From Pseudomonadota bacterium (GTDB lineage Bacteria > Pseudomonadota > Alphaproteobacteria > Acetobacterales > Acetobacteraceae): a stretch of DNA of 28,145 nt. The notes under the pieces were generated by a model that worked only from the letters and a program-made list of their open reading frames with translations, had not been told where the DNA came from and ran no database searches. Position 1 is the first letter of the stretch. Each line of letters opens with the position of its first letter. Positions 1 to 7,734 of the stretch are shown here, piece after piece. The stretch spans positions 1-28,145 of the forward strand of contig JAJZHU010000001.1 of assembly GCA_021798375.1 (NCBI GenBank), given 5' to 3'. The translations under genes and the position numbers were made by a program.

Positions 1-1263
1 TTGCACCTGCGTCACCGTGTCCATGGTCACCGAGACGATAATCATCAGACTGGTGCCGCCAAGATAAAACGAGGTGTTGTAGTGTTCCATCATGATCTCG
101 GGCACCAACACCACCAAAACCAGATAGCCCGCACCGATGAACGACAAACGGCCCAGCACGCGATCGAAATATTCCGCCGTGGCCGATCCGGGACGGATGC
201 CGGGGATAAACCCGCCATTTTTCTTCAGATTCTCCGCCGTCTCCTCGGGGTTGAACACCACCGCCGTGTAGAAGAACGTGAAGAAAATGATCAGCGCGGC
301 GTAAAGAGTTAGATAGAGGATCGTGCCGCGCCCCAGCAAAGACGAAATCGTCGTCGCCCAACCATAGCCGTGATTGGCCGCCAAACTGGCGATACCGCCC
401 GGAATCACCAGCAACGAACTGGCGAAAATCGGCGGAATCACGCCCGAGACGTTCACCTTCAGCGGCATATGCGTGCTGTCGCCGCCGTAAACCTTATTGC
501 CGACCTGACGTTTCGGATATTGCACCAACACGCGCCGCTGCGCGCTTTCCATGAATACCACAAACGCGATCACACCCGCCGCCATCGCCGCGAACATGAA
601 AATCGCCGCACCGGAAATGCCGCCAGTGCGACCCAATTCCAGCAGCGACGCCACCGAATTGGGCAAGTTGGCGACGATGCCGGCCATGATGATCAGGCTG
701 GAGCCATTGCCGACACCGCGCGCGGTGATCTGCTCGCCGATCCACATCAAGAACACCGTGCCGCCCACCAAGGTGACAACACAGGTCAGCCGAAAGAAGA
801 ACCCTGGATTCAGCACCGCGCCGTTCTGCGATTCAAGCCCGATCGCCACACCATAAGCCTGGAAGATCGCGATCAACACGGTGAGGTAGCGGGTATATTG
901 ATTAAGCTTCATCCGGCCCGAATCGCCCTCTTTTTTGAGCGTCTCGAGGGCCGGCACCGCCGAAGTCATCAACTGGATAATGATGCTGGCGCTGATGTAG
1001 GGCATGATCGCCAAGGCAAATACGGTCATGCGACGCAAGGCGCCGCCGGTAAACATGTCGAACATGCCCAGCAATCCGCCGCCGGCACGGGTCATCAGCC
1101 CGGCCATCACCGACGCATCAATGCCCGGAACCGGAACATAGGTGCCCAAACGATAGATGATCAACGCCCCCAGGGTGAACCACAGCCGCTTGTGCAGTTC
1201 GGTCGCCTTTGAAAAGGAGCCGAGGCTCATATTTGCCGCAAGCTGTTCAGCCGCCGAAGCCAT
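1..1263 (-). CDS. secY: Protein translocase subunit SecY (C-terminus cut by window edge)
   Basis: SecY is the pore subunit of the SecYEG inner-membrane channel that exports unfolded proteins. The reading frame runs from ATG at 1263 to base 1 without a stop, giving 421 codons; the family is about 440-450 residues, so roughly 20-25 C-terminal residues lie outside the window. The N-terminus (MASAAEQLAANMSLGSFSKA) is typical of alphaproteobacterial SecY. A glycine-rich plug region lies around residues 61-75 and the SecY signature MPYISASIII at about 87-96. The visible end, FYLGGTSLMIIVSVTMD, matches the last transmembrane helix. It is the last spc gene seen here and follows rplO after an unusually long 147-base gap. 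A second ATG at 1230 is possible, but the longer form matches the family better. Confidence 0.97.
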   Translation of the reverse strand, partial: MASAAEQLAANMSLGSFSKATELHKRLWFTLGALIIYRLGTYVPVPGIDASVMAGLMTRAGGGLLGMFDMFTGGALRRMTVFALAIMPYISASIIIQLMTSAVPALETLKKEGDSGRMKLNQYTRYLTVLIAIFQAYGVAIGLESQNGAVLNPGFFFRLTCVVTLVGGTVFLMWIGEQITARGVGNGSSLIIMAGIVANLPNSVASLLELGRTGGISGAAIFMFAAMAAGVIAFVVFMESAQRRVLVQYPKRQVGNKVYGGDSTHMPLKVNVSGVIPPIFASSLLVIPGGIASLAANHGYGWATTISSLLGRGTILYLTLYAALIIFFTFFYTAVVFNPEETAENLKKNGGFIPGIRPGSATAEYFDRVLGRLSFIGAGYLVLVVLVPEIMMEHYNTSFYLGGTSLMIIVSVTMDTVTQVQ

Positions 1264-1320
1264 GCCATCACCCGGTTGGTCGTTAAATCAGAGATAGATA
1301 ACGCAGAAGCGGGAACGAGA

Positions 1321-1404
1321 CCAGAGGCTCTGCCCCCTGGCCCCCGCCGAGGCCAGAAACCTCATTTACTTTCGTGCGAGACTGGCAGGGGCAAAACCCC
1401 CGCC
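1321..1404 (-). repeat. GC-rich hairpin cluster between rplO and secY
   Basis: This stretch holds two clear hairpins. At 1384-1404, 8-base arms (GGCAGGGG / CCCCCGCC, one wobble in the minus-strand RNA) flank the loop CAAAA. At 1321-1340, CCAG/CTGG ends enclose an inner GG/CC pair. A weaker GAGG/CCTC pair is at 1349-1363. None has a following T-run in the minus direction, so these are not classic terminators. They look like the GC-rich repeat-type hairpins common between genes in Acetobacteraceae and relatives (from memory). They may stabilise or process the mRNA between rplO and secY. Confidence 0.5.
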
Positions 1405-1410
1405 CCGTCT

Positions 1411-1884
1411 TCACTCTGCCTTCGCCACCAACGTCGTCACCGTGCCGCCGGCCGCTTCGATCGCGGCAATGGCCGTGGCCGAGGCGCCCGAGACGGTGAT
1501 CGTCACGGCGCGGGTGATTTCACCCCGGTTCAACAAACGCACGCCGGCAACTTTCGAGCCGCGGACCAGGCCCGCGAGCGCCAAAGTTTCCTCGGTGATC
1601 GGCTGGCCGGCGTCGATGCGACCGGTCTCGATCGCCGCGTTCAGCGTGCCAACGTTCAGCGGTGCATATTCCTTGCGGAAAATATTGTTGAAACCACGCT
1701 TTGGCAAACGCCGATAGATCGGGAGCTGACCGCCCTCGAACCCATTCAGCGACACGCCTTCGCGAGCCTTCTGACCCTTTACACCCTTGCCCGAGGTCTT
1801 GCCTTTGCCCGAACCGATACCACGGCCCAGACGCTTCGACTTCAGATGCGCGCCAGCATTGTCGCGCAATTCGTTCAGCTTCAT
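1411..1884 (-). CDS. rplO: 50S ribosomal protein L15
   Basis: L15 is a large-subunit protein that binds 23S rRNA during late assembly. The 157-residue product starts MKLNELRDNAG and has the long basic glycine-rich arm of the family at residues 19-45 (RGIGSGKGKTSGKG and following), then the folded C-terminal domain ending GGTVTTLVAKAE. Length is slightly above the usual 144-155. It lies 34 bases after rpmD and before secY, the standard spc order. Confidence 0.98.
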   Translation of the reverse strand: MKLNELRDNAGAHLKSKRLGRGIGSGKGKTSGKGVKGQKAREGVSLNGFEGGQLPIYRRLPKRGFNNIFRKEYAPLNVGTLNAAIETGRIDAGQPITEETLALAGLVRGSKVAGVRLLNRGEITRAVTITVSGASATAIAAIEAAGGTVTTLVAKAE

Positions 1885-1918
1885 AGCAAACTCCTTCCCG
1901 CCGAAACCCCCTTCGGGA

Positions 1919-2110
1919 TTAGGACAGCTCCTCCACCTTAATCAGATGGGCAACCTTGCGGATCATGCCGCGCACCGAGGGAGTATCTTCCAACTCACGG
2001 GTACGACGCACCTTGTTCAACCCAAGCCCGATCAGCGTTTCACGCTGGCCAGGCAAGCGACCGGCGACCGAAGCCACCTGCGTCACGCGGACTTTTTTGC
2101 CGTCAGACAC
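1919..2110 (-). CDS. rpmD: 50S ribosomal protein L30 (GTG start overlapping rpsE)
   Basis: L30 is a small large-subunit protein of one domain. I place the start at the GTG at 2110, giving 63 residues (VSDGKKVRVTQVASVAG, first residue read as Met), close to the usual 60. A strong Shine-Dalgarno, GGAGGAAG, lies a few bases upstream inside rpsE. The GTG overlaps the rpsE stop by 8 bases (GTGTCTGA), which suggests translational coupling. The core motif LIGLGLNKVRRTRELEDTPS is typical. A longer in-frame reading exists upstream, but it runs through rpsE and has no family similarity. Confidence 0.95.
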   Translation of the reverse strand: MSDGKKVRVTQVASVAGRLPGQRETLIGLGLNKVRRTRELEDTPSVRGMIRKVAHLIKVEELS

Positions 2111-2690
2111 TGGCTTCCTCCGTTGCGACTTCGCGCTTGCCAAGGATGTCGGAAACTTTCTTGCCGCGGCGCGCTGCAACCGAGCGAGGGCTCGCGCAAC
2201 GTTCCAGAGCAGCGAAAGTCGCCTTCACCATGTTATGCGGGTTGCGGCTGCCGATGCACTTGGCCACCACGTCGCCCACGCCCAAGGTTTCGAGCACGGC
2301 GCGCATCGGGCCGCCCGCAATGATCCCTGTGCCGGGATCAGCCGCGCGCAGCACCACTTCGCCAGCGCCATATGTCCCGTGGACATCATGATGCAACGTG
2401 CGGCCTTCCTTCATCGGCACCCGGATCAACGCGCGCTTGGCGCGTTCGGTTGCCTTGCGGATCGCTTCAGGAACTTCGCGCGCCTTGCCAGCGCCATAGC
2501 CCACACGACCCTTCTGGTCGCCAACCACCACCAACGCGGCAAAAGCGAAACGACGACCGCCCTTTACCACCTTGGCCACGCGGTTGATCGTCACCAGCTT
2601 GTCGATCAGATCGTCACCGGGCTCGCGCTCGCGGTCACGATCGCGTCCACCGCGACCACCACCTTGGCCTTCTCTCGGTTCACGTGCCAT
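2103..2690 (-). CDS. rpsE: 30S ribosomal protein S5
   Basis: S5 contributes to decoding accuracy and mRNA helicase activity at the 30S entry channel. The 195-residue product has an N-terminal tail rich in Arg, Gly and Asp (residues 1-26), longer than in E. coli S5 (167). The dsRNA-binding-like domain follows (VAKVVKGGRRFAFAALVVVGD), then the C-terminal domain (GTGIIAGGPMRAVLE). It sits between rplR and rpmD; its last bases overlap the rpmD start. Charged tails of this kind are common in alphaproteobacterial S5. Confidence 0.98.
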   Translation of the reverse strand: MAREPREGQGGGRGGRDRDREREPGDDLIDKLVTINRVAKVVKGGRRFAFAALVVVGDQKGRVGYGAGKAREVPEAIRKATERAKRALIRVPMKEGRTLHHDVHGTYGAGEVVLRAADPGTGIIAGGPMRAVLETLGVGDVVAKCIGSRNPHNMVKATFAALERCASPRSVAARRGKKVSDILGKREVATEEASV

Positions 2691-2701
2691 TACTGTTCCC
2701 C

Positions 2702-3064
2702 TTAGAAGGCCAAGCCGCTTTCGCGGGCGGCTTCGGCCAACGCTTGCACGCGGCCATGATAGAGATAAGACCCACGGTCAAACACCACCGCCGTCACACC
2801 AGCAGCAACCGCACGTTCCGCCACCAATTTGCCCACTGCCGTAGCAGCGGCCTTGTCGGCGCCCGTGCGCAACGCGGTGCGCAGACCCTTGTCGAGCGAC
2901 GATGCGGTGGCGAGAGTCACGCCATTCACGTCATCGATGATTTGGGCATAGATATGCTTGCCAGACCGGAACACAGAAAGACGCGGACGCCCGCCAGCCT
3001 TCTTGCGCAGTTGGAAACGCAGACGATCGCGCCGACGCTCCCGCAATTCGAGATTTGCGCTCAT
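2702..3064 (-). CDS. rplR: 50S ribosomal protein L18
   Basis: L18 binds 5S rRNA and helps dock it on the large subunit. The 120-residue product begins MSANLELRERRRDRLRFQLR with the basic N-terminal tail of the family, then RPRLSVFRSGKHIYAQIIDD, and ends with the typical Y-HGRVQALAEAARE-GL-F signature. The ATG overlaps the rplF stop (TAATG), so reinitiation after L6 is likely. Length is normal. Confidence 0.98.
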   Translation of the reverse strand: MSANLELRERRRDRLRFQLRKKAGGRPRLSVFRSGKHIYAQIIDDVNGVTLATASSLDKGLRTALRTGADKAAATAVGKLVAERAVAAGVTAVVFDRGSYLYHGRVQALAEAARESGLAF

Positions 3065-3597
3065 TACTTCTTCTTGCCTTCCTTGCGCCGGATCGTCTCG
3101 TTGTCATAGCGAACGCCCTTGCCCTTATAGGGCTCGGGGCCACGGAAGCCACGGATTTCCGCGGCCACTTGACCAACCTGGCGCTTGTCGATGCCTTCAA
3201 CCTTCACCGAAGTCGGCTTCTCGCACGAGATCTTGATGCCTTCCGGGATCGGGTAAACCACGTCATGCGAATAACCGAGCTGCAAAACCAGGTTTGCGCC
3301 CTGCACCGCCGCACGATAACCGGTGCCGTTGATTTCCATCGACTTGGAGTAGCCGACCGAAACCCCCTTGACCATCGCAGCCACCAGCGAACGTGTGGTT
3401 CCCCACATCATGCGCGCCTGCGCTTCCTTGGTCTTGGGTGCAACGCTGATCTTGCTGCCCTCGATCACGGTATCGACATATTCGGTCAGTTGCAGCTTTT
3501 GCTCGCCCAGCTTGCCCTTAACCACGAGCACGCCCTCGACGATCGATGCTTGCACACCGGCCGGAATTTCCACGGGATATTTGCCTACACGCGACAT
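3064..3597 (-). CDS. rplF: 50S ribosomal protein L6
   Basis: L6 lies near the factor-binding site of the large subunit. From the ATG at 3597 the product is 177 residues, the standard size, starting MSRVGKYPVEIPAGVQ and ending EGKKK. The L6 signature PEPYKGKGVRYDNE is near the C-terminus. An upstream in-frame ATG at 3645 would add 16 residues without family similarity, inside the end of rpsH, so I reject it. The stop overlaps the rplR start. Confidence 0.98.
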   Translation of the reverse strand: MSRVGKYPVEIPAGVQASIVEGVLVVKGKLGEQKLQLTEYVDTVIEGSKISVAPKTKEAQARMMWGTTRSLVAAMVKGVSVGYSKSMEINGTGYRAAVQGANLVLQLGYSHDVVYPIPEGIKISCEKPTSVKVEGIDKRQVGQVAAEIRGFRGPEPYKGKGVRYDNETIRRKEGKKK

Positions 3598-3610
3598 AAT
3601 GAATTCCCCC

Positions 3611-4009
3611 TTAGAAGACGCGGCAAAGCACTTCGCCGCCAACATTGGCAGCGCGTGCTTCAGCGTCAGAGAGAACTCCGCGCGGTGTGCTCAGGATCGA
3701 GATCCCGAGCCCGGCATAGACCCGCGGCAATTCCTTGATTTTGGAATAGACGCGACGGCCCGGTTTGCTGATGCGGGTGATTTCCTTGATCACCGGCTCG
3801 CCTTCATTGTATTTCAACTCAACGCGGAGTTGAGACACGCCGGCGCGCAGCTCTTGGGTCGAATAGCCACGGATGAAACCTTCGCGCTTCAAGACTTCCA
3901 GCACATTCGCACGCAAGTGCGAAGCGGGAGAAACGCAGGATGTATGGCGAGCACGTTGCGCATTACGAATGCGGGTCAACAGATCGCCCAACGGATCGGA
4001 GAGTGACAT
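3611..4009 (-). CDS. rpsH: 30S ribosomal protein S8
   Basis: S8 is a primary binder of the 16S rRNA central domain; in E. coli it also represses the spc operon by binding mRNA near rplE. The 132-residue product starts MSLSDPLGDLLTRIRNAQRA and ends with the S8 signature region, ISILSTPRGVLSDAEA followed by GGEVLCRVF. Length is normal. It is 12 bases downstream of rpsN. I could not identify an S8 mRNA-binding site with confidence. Confidence 0.98.
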   Translation of the reverse strand: MSLSDPLGDLLTRIRNAQRARHTSCVSPASHLRANVLEVLKREGFIRGYSTQELRAGVSQLRVELKYNEGEPVIKEITRISKPGRRVYSKIKELPRVYAGLGISILSTPRGVLSDAEARAANVGGEVLCRVF

Positions 4010-4021
4010 GGTTCTGTCCCC

Positions 4022-4327
4022 TTACCAGCTCGACTTAACCATGCCCGGGATTTGCCCGGAGCTGGCCAGATCACGTAGTGCAATACGGCACAGCTTGAAT
4101 TTGCGATAGTTCGCGCGCGGGCGGCCGGTCAGCTCGCAGAGCAGGCGAACCCGCACCTTGGCGCCGTTACGCGGCAATTCCGCCAGCTTGATGGTGGCAT
4201 CAAACCGGTCTTCCACCGGCAGGCTGCGATCCATCACGATCTCTTTCAGCGTCGCACGCTTCGCACTATCGCGCTTGGCGTACGCAATCCGCTTGTTATT
4301 GCGGTTGACCGAAGATTTCTTGGCCAT
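4022..4327 (-). CDS. rpsN: 30S ribosomal protein S14 (zinc-free type)
   Basis: S14 is a 30S head protein. From the ATG at 4327 the product is 101 residues, the long zinc-independent form usual in Proteobacteria: the CxxC pairs of the short zinc form are absent. It starts MAKKSSVNRNNKRIAYAKRD and carries the LCELTGRPRANYRKFKLCRI signature. A GGAGGG Shine-Dalgarno lies about 11 bases upstream of the ATG. The gene is separated from rplE by 118 bases, which is long for this operon. Confidence 0.98.
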   Translation of the reverse strand: MAKKSSVNRNNKRIAYAKRDSAKRATLKEIVMDRSLPVEDRFDATIKLAELPRNGAKVRVRLLCELTGRPRANYRKFKLCRIALRDLASSGQIPGMVKSSW

Positions 4328-4445
4328 CCTGTCTTTACCCTCCGGAACCTGTCGGGCTCTCCCGACGGTTTTCCAAATCATCCATTAACGCTAAAGCGCA
4401 TTCTTTCGAAAACGCCATCATTCGAACGCGAGCGCGCCAGATACC
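4328..4445 (-). promoter_or_regulatory. Enlarged rplE-rpsN spacer with hairpin
   Basis: Most spacers in this operon are 2-60 bases, but this one is 118. In the minus direction it holds an AT-richer part after rplE and then a perfect hairpin at 4366-4351 (GTCGGG / CCCGAC arms, 4-base loop) about 24 bases before the rpsN ATG. No T-run follows, so it is not an obvious terminator. An mRNA processing or regulatory role is possible. I see no convincing promoter. Confidence 0.4.
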
Positions 4446-5000
4446 TTAAACGAACGGAATGTCAAAGCATTTAAGCAATGCCTTGGCTTCCGCGTCAGTC
4501 TTGGCAGTGGTCACGAACACGATATCCATGCCGCGAATGTCGCCCACTTTTTCATAGGCGATTTCCGGGAACATGATTTGTTCCTTGAGCCCCATGGCGA
4601 AATTGCCGCGGCCATCAAAGCCGGTGCCTTTCACGCCACGGAAATCGCGAACGCGCGGCAACGCAATGGTCACCAAACGATCGAGGAATTCATACATCCG
4701 GGCCTTGCGCAGCGTAACCTTGCAGCCAATCGGCAAGCCTTCGCGGATTTTGAAACCCGCGATGGCCTTCTTGGCCACGGTCTTGACCGGCTTCTGGCCC
4801 GCGATCAACGTCAATTCGGCAACCGCCGAATCGAGCTTTTTCTGGTCGCCGGCGGCTTCGCCAACGCCCATGTTGATCACGATCTTTTCCAGCTTGGGAA
4901 CCTGCATCACGTTCGTATAACCGAACTCGGCTTGCAGGGCCGCGCGCACGCTGTCGTGATAACGCTTCAGCAGGCGGGGTTGAACAGTGCTGTCTTCCAT
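4446..5000 (-). CDS. rplE: 50S ribosomal protein L5
   Basis: L5 binds 5S rRNA and contacts S13 in the inter-subunit bridge. The 184-residue product carries the L5 signature LEKIVINMGVGEA near residues 38-50, the basic GLPIGCKVTLR segment, and the C-terminal GMDIVFVTTAKTDAEAKALL. Length is standard (about 180). It lies 11 bases downstream of rplX. Confidence 0.98.
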   Translation of the reverse strand: MEDSTVQPRLLKRYHDSVRAALQAEFGYTNVMQVPKLEKIVINMGVGEAAGDQKKLDSAVAELTLIAGQKPVKTVAKKAIAGFKIREGLPIGCKVTLRKARMYEFLDRLVTIALPRVRDFRGVKGTGFDGRGNFAMGLKEQIMFPEIAYEKVGDIRGMDIVFVTTAKTDAEAKALLKCFDIPFV

Positions 5001-5011
5001 GACCGCCTCCT

Positions 5012-5332
5012 TTAACCTTCAACCGCTTCGCCGCTGATCTTGGCGACACGAACCTTGCGGCCGTCGTCAAGAACACGGAAGCCAACCTTGGTCGGCTTGT
5101 CGGTCTTGGGATCGATCAAAGCGAGATTCGAAAGATGAATCGTCGCTTCGATGCTGATGATGCCGCCCTGCTGGTTATAGCCGGAGGCTTTCTGATGATG
5201 CTTGGCGATATTCACGCCCTGAACCACCGCGCGGTTGTCGGCCGGGATCACGCGGAGAACTTCGCCGCGTTTGCCCTTGTCGGAACCGGTGATGACCAGA
5301 ACTTTATCGCCCTTTTTGATACGCGCGGCCAT
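5012..5332 (-). CDS. rplX: 50S ribosomal protein L24
   Basis: L24 starts large-subunit assembly by binding the 5' end of 23S rRNA. The 106-residue product starts MAARIKKGDKVLVITGSDKG, a KOW-type segment, and continues GEVLRVIPADNRAVVQGVNI, the L24 signature. Size is normal. Only 2 bases separate it from the rplN stop, so the two are probably translated in a coupled way. Confidence 0.98.
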   Translation of the reverse strand: MAARIKKGDKVLVITGSDKGKRGEVLRVIPADNRAVVQGVNIAKHHQKASGYNQQGGIISIEATIHLSNLALIDPKTDKPTKVGFRVLDDGRKVRVAKISGEAVEG

Positions 5333-5334
5333 GA

Positions 5335-5703
5335 TTAGAGGACCTCCGGCGCCAGGCTGATAATCTTCATGAACTTCTTGCCGCGCAACTCGCGCACGAC
5401 CGGCCCGAAGATACGGGTGCCGATCGGCTCGCGCTGCTTGTTGATCAGCACGGCCGCATTGCGGTCGAACCGGATCGCGCTTCCGTCGGCGCGGCGCACC
5501 GGATAGGAAGTACGCACAACCACCGCCTGGTGGACGTCGCCCTTCTTCACCTTGCCGCGCGGAATCGCTTCCTGGATCGCAACCACGATCACGTCGCCGA
5601 CCGAGGCGGTTTTACGCTTGGAGCCGCCCAGCACCTTGATGCACTGCACCCGTCGAGCGCCGGAATTATCGGCCACGTCCAGGTTGGTCTCGGGATGGAT
5701 CAT
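5335..5703 (-). CDS. rplN: 50S ribosomal protein L14
   Basis: L14 lies at the subunit interface and touches 16S rRNA. The 122-residue product is exactly the usual length. It starts MIHPETNLDVADNSGARRVQ and contains the family signature ADNSGARRVQCIKVLGG. The C-terminal GTRIFGPVVRELRGKKFMKI segment is also typical. It lies 14 bases after rpsQ and 2 bases before rplX. Confidence 0.98.
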   Translation of the reverse strand: MIHPETNLDVADNSGARRVQCIKVLGGSKRKTASVGDVIVVAIQEAIPRGKVKKGDVHQAVVVRTSYPVRRADGSAIRFDRNAAVLINKQREPIGTRIFGPVVRELRGKKFMKIISLAPEVL

Positions 5704-5717
5704 TTTCTACCTTCCCC

Positions 5718-5990
5718 TCAAGCTTGAACGGCGACGGCGGCAGCGGCGGTATTCTCGCCATTGCGTTCGATCACGGTCCAGGTCTTGCGCTTACTGATCG
5801 GCGGGCATTCCTCGATACGCACGAGGTCGCCGACCTTGCAGATGTTGTTTTCGTCATGCGCCGCATACTTCTTCGAGCGGCGAATGAATTTCTTATAAAG
5901 AGGATGGATGATCCGACGTTCGACGGAGACCGTTACGGTCTTGTCCATCTTATCGCTCACCACCCGCCCCGCGAGCACGCGCTTTGGCAT
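5718..5990 (-). CDS. rpsQ: 30S ribosomal protein S17
   Basis: S17 is an OB-fold protein that binds 16S rRNA early in assembly. The 90-residue product starts MPKRVLAGRVVSDKMDKTV and has the signature GDLVRIEECPPISKRKTW. The last residues (NTAAAAVAVQA) form an Ala/Val-rich tail slightly longer than in E. coli S17 (84), a common kind of variation. It follows rpmC by 13 bases. Confidence 0.98.
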   Translation of the reverse strand: MPKRVLAGRVVSDKMDKTVTVSVERRIIHPLYKKFIRRSKKYAAHDENNICKVGDLVRIEECPPISKRKTWTVIERNGENTAAAAVAVQA

Positions 5991-6003
5991 TGCCCTCTAC
6001 TCC

Positions 6004-6210
6004 TTAGGACAGAGCGGCGGAGCTTTGTTTCTCCGCCAGAATCGTCTTTACCTGAGCGATCTCGCGGCGCACCTTACGCACACGACCCACCCCTTCGGTT
6101 TGGCCAGTTGCGCGCTGGAAACGCAGATTAAACTGCTCCTTGCGCAACTCTACCAACAACACATTCAGATCATCCGGCGATTTGGCCCGGATGTCAGCAA
6201 TTTTTGCCAT
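6004..6210 (-). CDS. rpmC: 50S ribosomal protein L29
   Basis: L29 lies by the peptide exit tunnel and forms part of the docking site for trigger factor and SRP. From the ATG at 6210 the product is 68 residues, all helical, starting MAKIADIRAKSPDDLNVLLV. It has the L29 pattern KEQFNLRFQRATGQ and then RVRKVRREIAQVKTIL. An upstream in-frame start at 6282 lies inside rplP and gives no family similarity. The start is one base from the rplP stop. Confidence 0.97.
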   Translation of the reverse strand: MAKIADIRAKSPDDLNVLLVELRKEQFNLRFQRATGQTEGVGRVRKVRREIAQVKTILAEKQSSAALS

Positions 6211-6211
6211 C

Positions 6212-6628
6212 TCAGGCCTCCCCGATGCGGGTGATGAACTTGGTCTTGATCGGCAACTTCGCCGCGCCAAGCTCCAATGCATGGCGCGCCAGTTCGCTCG
6301 ACACGCCGTCGATCTCGAACATGATGCGGCCCGGCTTCACCTTGGCCACCCAAAATTCGGGAGAACCCTTGCCAGAGCCCATGCGGACTTCGGCAGGCTT
6401 GGTCGATACCGGCAGATCCGGAAAAATCCGGATCCACACGCGGCCGGCGCGCTTCATGGCACGGGTGATCGCGCGGCGAGCCGACTCGATCTGACGCGCG
6501 GTGATGCGCTCGGGCTGCAAAGCCTTGAGGCCGAACGCGCCGAAATTCAGCGCGGTGCCGCCCTTGGCCATACCGTGAATCCGGCCCTTGTGAGCCTTGC
6601 GGAATTTGGTCCGTTTGGGGGAAAGCAT
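6212..6628 (-). CDS. rplP: 50S ribosomal protein L16
   Basis: L16 organises the A-site region of the large subunit. The 138-residue product starts MLSPKRTKFRKAHKGRIHGM and has the signature RAGRVWIRIFPDLPVSTKPAEVRMGSG in its central part (two adjoining motifs). The arginine of the RMGSGKG loop, hydroxylated in some bacteria, is present. Size is normal. It sits 12 bases after rpsC. Confidence 0.98.
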   Translation of the reverse strand: MLSPKRTKFRKAHKGRIHGMAKGGTALNFGAFGLKALQPERITARQIESARRAITRAMKRAGRVWIRIFPDLPVSTKPAEVRMGSGKGSPEFWVAKVKPGRIMFEIDGVSSELARHALELGAAKLPIKTKFITRIGEA

Positions 6629-6640
6629 CTGTTTCGATCC

Positions 6641-7318
6641 TTAACGCTGCGGCGCCTGTTCGGCGGCCCGGCGATCCTGAGACTGCGGGTCGTGGGTAAG
6701 GATCTCGCCTTTGAAGATCCAAACTTTGACACCGCACGTGCCATAGGTCGTCTTGGCCGTCGCAACACCGTAATCAATGTCGGCACGAAGCGTGTGCAAG
6801 GGCACCCGACCTTCGCGATACCACTCAACGCGGGCAATTTCCGCGCCACCCAAACGACCACCGCAATTGATGCGGATGCCCTGGGCGCCCAAACGCATCG
6901 CCGATTGCACCGCCCGCTTCATCGCGCGGCGGAACGCAACGCGGCGTTCCAGCTGTTGGGCGATATTTTCGGCCACCAGCTTCGCGTCGATTTCCGGCTT
7001 GCGGATTTCAACGATGTTCAAGGACACTTCGGCTTTCGCCTGCTTGGTCAGGTCGCGGCGCAGCGCGTCGATGTCCTGGCCCTTCTTGCCGATCACCACG
7101 CCCGGACGGGCGGCATAGATCGTAACACGGGGTTTCTTGGCGGGGCGTTCGATCACCACACGCGAAACACCGGCGCCAGACAGCTTTTTGCGCAGATATT
7201 CACGCAAGGACATGTCGTCGTGCAGCAGCTTGGCATAGTCTTTTTCCGCGTACCAGCGGCTATCCCAAGTGCGATTGATGCCGAGCCTTAGCCCAATCGG
7301 ATTAACTTTGTGACCCAT
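6641..7318 (-). CDS. rpsC: 30S ribosomal protein S3
   Basis: S3 is part of the mRNA entry tunnel and helicase site. From the ATG at 7318 the product is 225 residues (MGHKVNPIGLRLGINRTWDS). It has a KH-type RNA-binding region with GVVIGKKGQDIDALR and the S3 signature in the GRLGGAEIARVEWYREGRVP segment. The short polar tail (QSQDRRAAEQAPQR) is normal variation. An upstream ATG at 7378 overlaps rplV and is rejected. It starts 4 bases from the rplV stop. Confidence 0.98.
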   Translation of the reverse strand: MGHKVNPIGLRLGINRTWDSRWYAEKDYAKLLHDDMSLREYLRKKLSGAGVSRVVIERPAKKPRVTIYAARPGVVIGKKGQDIDALRRDLTKQAKAEVSLNIVEIRKPEIDAKLVAENIAQQLERRVAFRRAMKRAVQSAMRLGAQGIRINCGGRLGGAEIARVEWYREGRVPLHTLRADIDYGVATAKTTYGTCGVKVWIFKGEILTHDPQSQDRRAAEQAPQR

Positions 7319-7322
7319 CGGT

Positions 7323-7733
7323 TTACGCCTTCTGCTCGGCTGCGGTTGCGTCAGGAGCGGCTTCCGCCACTTCGGCAACGACGATCTTCAGATTCGACAG
7401 CCACTTCTCGATGCGGGCCGAACGGCCGCGGCCACGGGCGTGGAAGCGACGCATCACCACGGCGCGGCCGACTTCGACACGCGCGACCACCAGACGATCA
7501 ACGTCGAGCTGATGGTTGTTTTCCGCGTTGGCGACGGCGCTTTCCAGTGCCTTTTTCACTTCCTGGGCAATACGGCGCTTGCTGAATGCAAGAGTCGCAA
7601 CCGCCTTGGAAGCAGGTTGATTGCGAATCAACCCGGCAACGAGATTCAGCTTGCGGGGGCTAACCCGCATATTGCTCACAACGGCCTGAGCTTCGGTTTC
7701 GGCCACCGAGCGGGGGTATTTTGGCTTGCTCAT
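7323..7733 (-). CDS. rplV: 50S ribosomal protein L22
   Basis: L22 lines the nascent peptide tunnel with a long beta-hairpin. From the ATG at 7733 the product is 136 residues (MSKPKYPRSVAETEAQAVVS). The signature RFHARGRGRSARIEKWLSNL marks the hairpin region that faces the tunnel. An Ala/Glu-rich C-terminal tail of about 16 residues makes it longer than E. coli L22 (110). One base separates its start from the rpsS stop. Confidence 0.97.
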   Translation of the reverse strand: MSKPKYPRSVAETEAQAVVSNMRVSPRKLNLVAGLIRNQPASKAVATLAFSKRRIAQEVKKALESAVANAENNHQLDVDRLVVARVEVGRAVVMRRFHARGRGRSARIEKWLSNLKIVVAEVAEAAPDATAAEQKA

Positions 7734-7734
7734 C

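Noticed and set aside
6140..7291. A 383-codon plus-strand frame opposite rpmC, rplP and rpsC
   Set aside because: It is a shadow of the ribosomal genes on the other strand; no domain or start signal.
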